DNA of 8,978 bases from Pontiellaceae bacterium. GTDB lineage: Bacteria; Verrucomicrobiota; Kiritimatiellia; Kiritimatiellales; Pontiellaceae. Shown here one piece after another: positions 6,545-8,978 of this stretch. Below the pieces are notes generated by a model. It was not told the DNA's origin. It searched no databases and saw only the letters and a program-made list of their open reading frames with translations. How positions within the stretch are numbered: the first letter of the stretch is position 1; each line of letters begins with the position of its first letter. The stretch covers positions 1-8,978 of the forward strand of contig JAFGWS010000178.1 in NCBI GenBank assembly GCA_016937035.1, read 5' to 3'. The position numbers were made by a program, and so were the translations under genes.

Positions 6545-8968
6545 TCAAAAAGCCTTACGTATTACAGGTCGCCCGTCAATCGACTCCGGCCAGCCTTCAA
6601 CGTCTGACAAGCAATACACGGTGACGACGTCCGCATCGCGGAACACATTTTCTCCAAAGGTCGGCGCAGCGCCTTGAAAGTAAACCGCCGTCAGTGAAGC
6701 ACAATCGGCAAATGCTAACTCACCGATTGACTCAACGGTTTTGGGAATCTTTATTTCCCGCAGATTGACACACTCAGCAAATGCGAAATCTCCTATTCGA
6801 GACAACCCATCGGACAACGCAACATGGACTAGATTGCTGTCAGAGCAAAAGACCTCATCCTCAATATCTACGCCTGGAGGCAACTCTATTTCGGTTAAAC
6901 TTGGGCAGTCAGAAAACGCATTGTGCCCAATTGAAGTTACAGAGGACGGAATGACTACGCTCTCCAGCTCGCAACACCTTCGAAAGGCCCCCCACCCAAT
7001 ATTTGTCACACCATCCGGAATGAGGACCTCCGTCAATCCACGCCCCCCCGCAAAAGCATCACCTTCTATAGAGCTCACTCCGGCAGGAAAAACAACCTCA
7101 CCCTTTCGACCGGTCGGATACTGAATCAGCCTCGTTCCGTCACGGCTCAAAAGAACACCATCTCTGCTGTAATAATTTCGATTTCCGGGCTGGACCAAAA
7201 TTTCCTGCAAATTTGTACAATTCCAAAAAGGATACTCCAACGTGATAACCGTTGAAGGGATCGTCACGGTTTTCAGCCCGCTCTCTTCAAAGGCGCACCA
7301 TCCAAGATTCGTTACACTTTCAGGAATCTCAATCGAAGTGAGACTGCTGCAAAAACGAAATGTATCCGGTTCAATCACCCCAATACTGCTTGGGAGAACA
7401 ACACTATTCAAACTGCTGCATCCGTAAAAGACGGTGTTCTCTATTTCAACCACACTGTTCGGAATTAGAATTTCCCGCATATTCTGACATTCAAAAAATG
7501 CCCCGGAAGCAATCCGCTTCACATGATTCGGAACTGAATAGTGAATAATCTCATTACAATCCTCAAAGGCATATTCCCCAATGGTGATCACACTTTCAGG
7601 CAAATAGATCGGCATCTTCTTCCTAGGCGGAACCCGCACCAAAAGCGTCCTTTCTTTGTCCAATAAAACCCCATCCATGCTGCTGTAATTCGAATTATTC
7701 GAATGCACCACAACAGACTCAAGATCATCAAAACTATCGAAAAAAGATGCCTCTATATTCGTCACGCTGGAAGGAATGATCACTTTCGTTATTTCACAGG
7801 GCAACTGACTCACAGTAAACTCCAACGTATGTTCTTTGTAACTGAGCTGCCTAATTCCGCCGTAAAATGTGCACAGCTCAGTGACCGGAAGCCCTTCAAT
7901 TTCCTCAGGAATAAACAGCGATTGATGCTCCTTATCGATTTTCAGAATATAATCTGCACCAGTTCGCTCATTAAAATCGACAGGCAATGAAACGTCCTTT
8001 CCCAAAAATATTCCCAGCGCGCGCTCCCGATCCGGCCCATCGAGATTAAAAAGACTGTATCCAAGAAGCTGTTCCCGCAAGACGAGCGGAAGGGCATTCA
8101 CTGCGGAAGGACTTAAATCCCGACCATAATAGCGCACTGCTCCGACAAGCTGATTTTCTTCCAGATCGCCGCACAAAAGTGCCGACTGAACCTCCGCCGA
8201 CGAAAAAAGCAGGAGCAACCTTTGAGCCGCCTCTTCCTCCAAATAAGAAACACCCCAATGGCCGCCGTCTGCTCCATACAGCCCCATCAAGCTACGGATT
8301 TGATCGGACGGATCCGGGTACTGCGCTGCAAGCGCTACCCGCATTTCATTAACCTTATCCGCCGGAAGGGGACGCCTAGACTCCTCCTTAAAAAAACGGA
8401 CCAGAGAAGCAGGCAAGGCCGCACTGATTCGCTCTCTCTCCTCCTTCATTCTAATTTGGTCCTGAACATCCTGTTCATACTCCTGCTTCGGCCCTTTAAC
8501 GCCCCGTTGATCAAGCCATTCCAACAGTTGATCACGCGACTGCTCTGTGAGCATTCCATCCCCGCGCCACGCGCCATCTTTCCATCGGAAACTCACTCCA
8601 TGATGAAAACTGAGCGACACACAAAGTTGATCTCCTTTGTAGAATTCGAGAAACGGATCGCCATTGCACATACAGTGAAATCCGCTCTCCTCTGGATCAA
8701 CTGAGATTAGAGAAACAAACTCCGCGATTTCGCCGGGCTCCGAAGTCTCAAACAACACTTCGTCATGAACCTCTTCAGAAGAAGAATACCACAACGTACG
8801 CACCAGAAAACGATCCGCATCCTTCAGCGCAGCCTGCAACGTATCGTTCCAGTCATTCTGCTCCGATACAACCTGCTCTGAGTATACTGAGCGATGAGAA
8901 TTGTCACACGAAACACAGCATAGCCCGACGAATACAACTGCACACAAACTCCTGAAAATAATCCGCAT
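6545..8968 (-). CDS. Probable lipoprotein with BspA-type (LRR_5) leucine-rich repeats
   Basis: An 807-residue, probably surface or periplasmic protein. The start MRIIFRSLC followed by a hydrophobic stretch and CCVSC-DN looks like a signal peptide II site with Cys21 as the lipidated residue, although the -3 residue is cysteine, so the lipobox is atypical. Residues 95-157 form a compact segment with CMC (99-101), LEFYKGD, FHHG (121-124), RW, GDG and a WLDQRGV end. Residues 160-330 are helical without a motif I recognise. From about 340 it is BspA-like: units of the form I-P-x-S-V-T-x-I-G-x-x-A-F-x-x-C recur every 23 residues (prolines at 399, 457, 480, 503, 526, 549, 571, 628, 651, 674, 697, 742), broken twice by a NYxSxDGVLL module (about 427 and 598). 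The tail ends in the GWPESIDGRPVI style common to the family. Such repeats usually bind proteins or surfaces; the partner is unknown. A strong GGGAGG (8973-8978) lies four bases before the ATG. Confidence 0.88.
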   Translation of the reverse strand: MRIIFRSLCAVVFVGLCCVSCDNSHRSVYSEQVVSEQNDWNDTLQAALKDADRFLVRTLWYSSSEEVHDEVLFETSEPGEIAEFVSLISVDPEESGFHCMCNGDPFLEFYKGDQLCVSLSFHHGVSFRWKDGAWRGDGMLTEQSRDQLLEWLDQRGVKGPKQEYEQDVQDQIRMKEERERISAALPASLVRFFKEESRRPLPADKVNEMRVALAAQYPDPSDQIRSLMGLYGADGGHWGVSYLEEEAAQRLLLLFSSAEVQSALLCGDLEENQLVGAVRYYGRDLSPSAVNALPLVLREQLLGYSLFNLDGPDRERALGIFLGKDVSLPVDFNERTGADYILKIDKEHQSLFIPEEIEGLPVTELCTFYGGIRQLSYKEHTLEFTVSQLPCEITKVIIPSSVTNIEASFFDSFDDLESVVVHSNNSNYSSMDGVLLDKERTLLVRVPPRKKMPIYLPESVITIGEYAFEDCNEIIHYSVPNHVKRIASGAFFECQNMREILIPNSVVEIENTVFYGCSSLNSVVLPSSIGVIEPDTFRFCSSLTSIEIPESVTNLGWCAFEESGLKTVTIPSTVITLEYPFWNCTNLQEILVQPGNRNYYSRDGVLLSRDGTRLIQYPTGRKGEVVFPAGVSSIEGDAFAGGRGLTEVLIPDGVTNIGWGAFRRCCELESVVIPSSVTSIGHNAFSDCPSLTEIELPPGVDIEDEVFCSDSNLVHVALSDGLSRIGDFAFAECVNLREIKIPKTVESIGELAFADCASLTAVYFQGAAPTFGENVFRDADVVTVYCLSDVEGWPESIDGRPVIRKAF

Positions 8969-8978
8969 AAAACCTCCC

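Overview
The window comes from a bacterial chromosome. Its gene content (a SWIM-domain SNF2 helicase, pyruvoyl aspartate decarboxylase, BspA-type leucine-rich repeat lipoprotein, decayed HigA antitoxin) and its short CAGAATRAT-rich palindromic repeats suggest the Verrucomicrobiota/Kiritimatiellota/Lentisphaerota group. That placement is an impression from gene style and could not be tested. No rRNA, tRNA, CRISPR array, phage gene or complete insertion sequence was seen.

Layout, left to right. The first 42 bases are the start of a minus-strand gene for a probably exported protein. Next on the minus strand are a rhomboid-family membrane serine protease (162-992) and a large SWIM-SNF2 helicase (1295-4498). 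The 302-bp gap between these two holds two palindromic repeats. A divergent intergenic region (4499-4722) with a good sigma70-like promoter leads into a plus-strand pair: panD, which makes beta-alanine for pantothenate and CoA, and a THUMP-domain class I RNA methyltransferase. The pair overlaps by ATGA, and a perfect hairpin lies just upstream of the second start. Facing this pair on the minus strand is the 3' remnant of a HigA-type antitoxin, without a start codon and without a toxin. Then come a second copy of the 75-bp palindromic repeat and a minus-strand gene (6545-8968) for a probable lipoprotein with a BspA/LRR_5 C-terminal half.

The genes look like housekeeping or accessory units side by side rather than one pathway; only panD and the methyltransferase appear co-transcribed. 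The least explained signal is the repeat family. Two 75-bp copies (1099-1173 and 6467-6541) are 88% identical by hand alignment (66/75), lie in opposite orientation, and each consists of two complementary 23-base arms around a conserved 29-base core. A related but different palindrome lies at 1210-1275. All sit in intergenic DNA close to gene ends, and one abuts the decayed antitoxin. They look like small non-autonomous mobile or REP-like elements.
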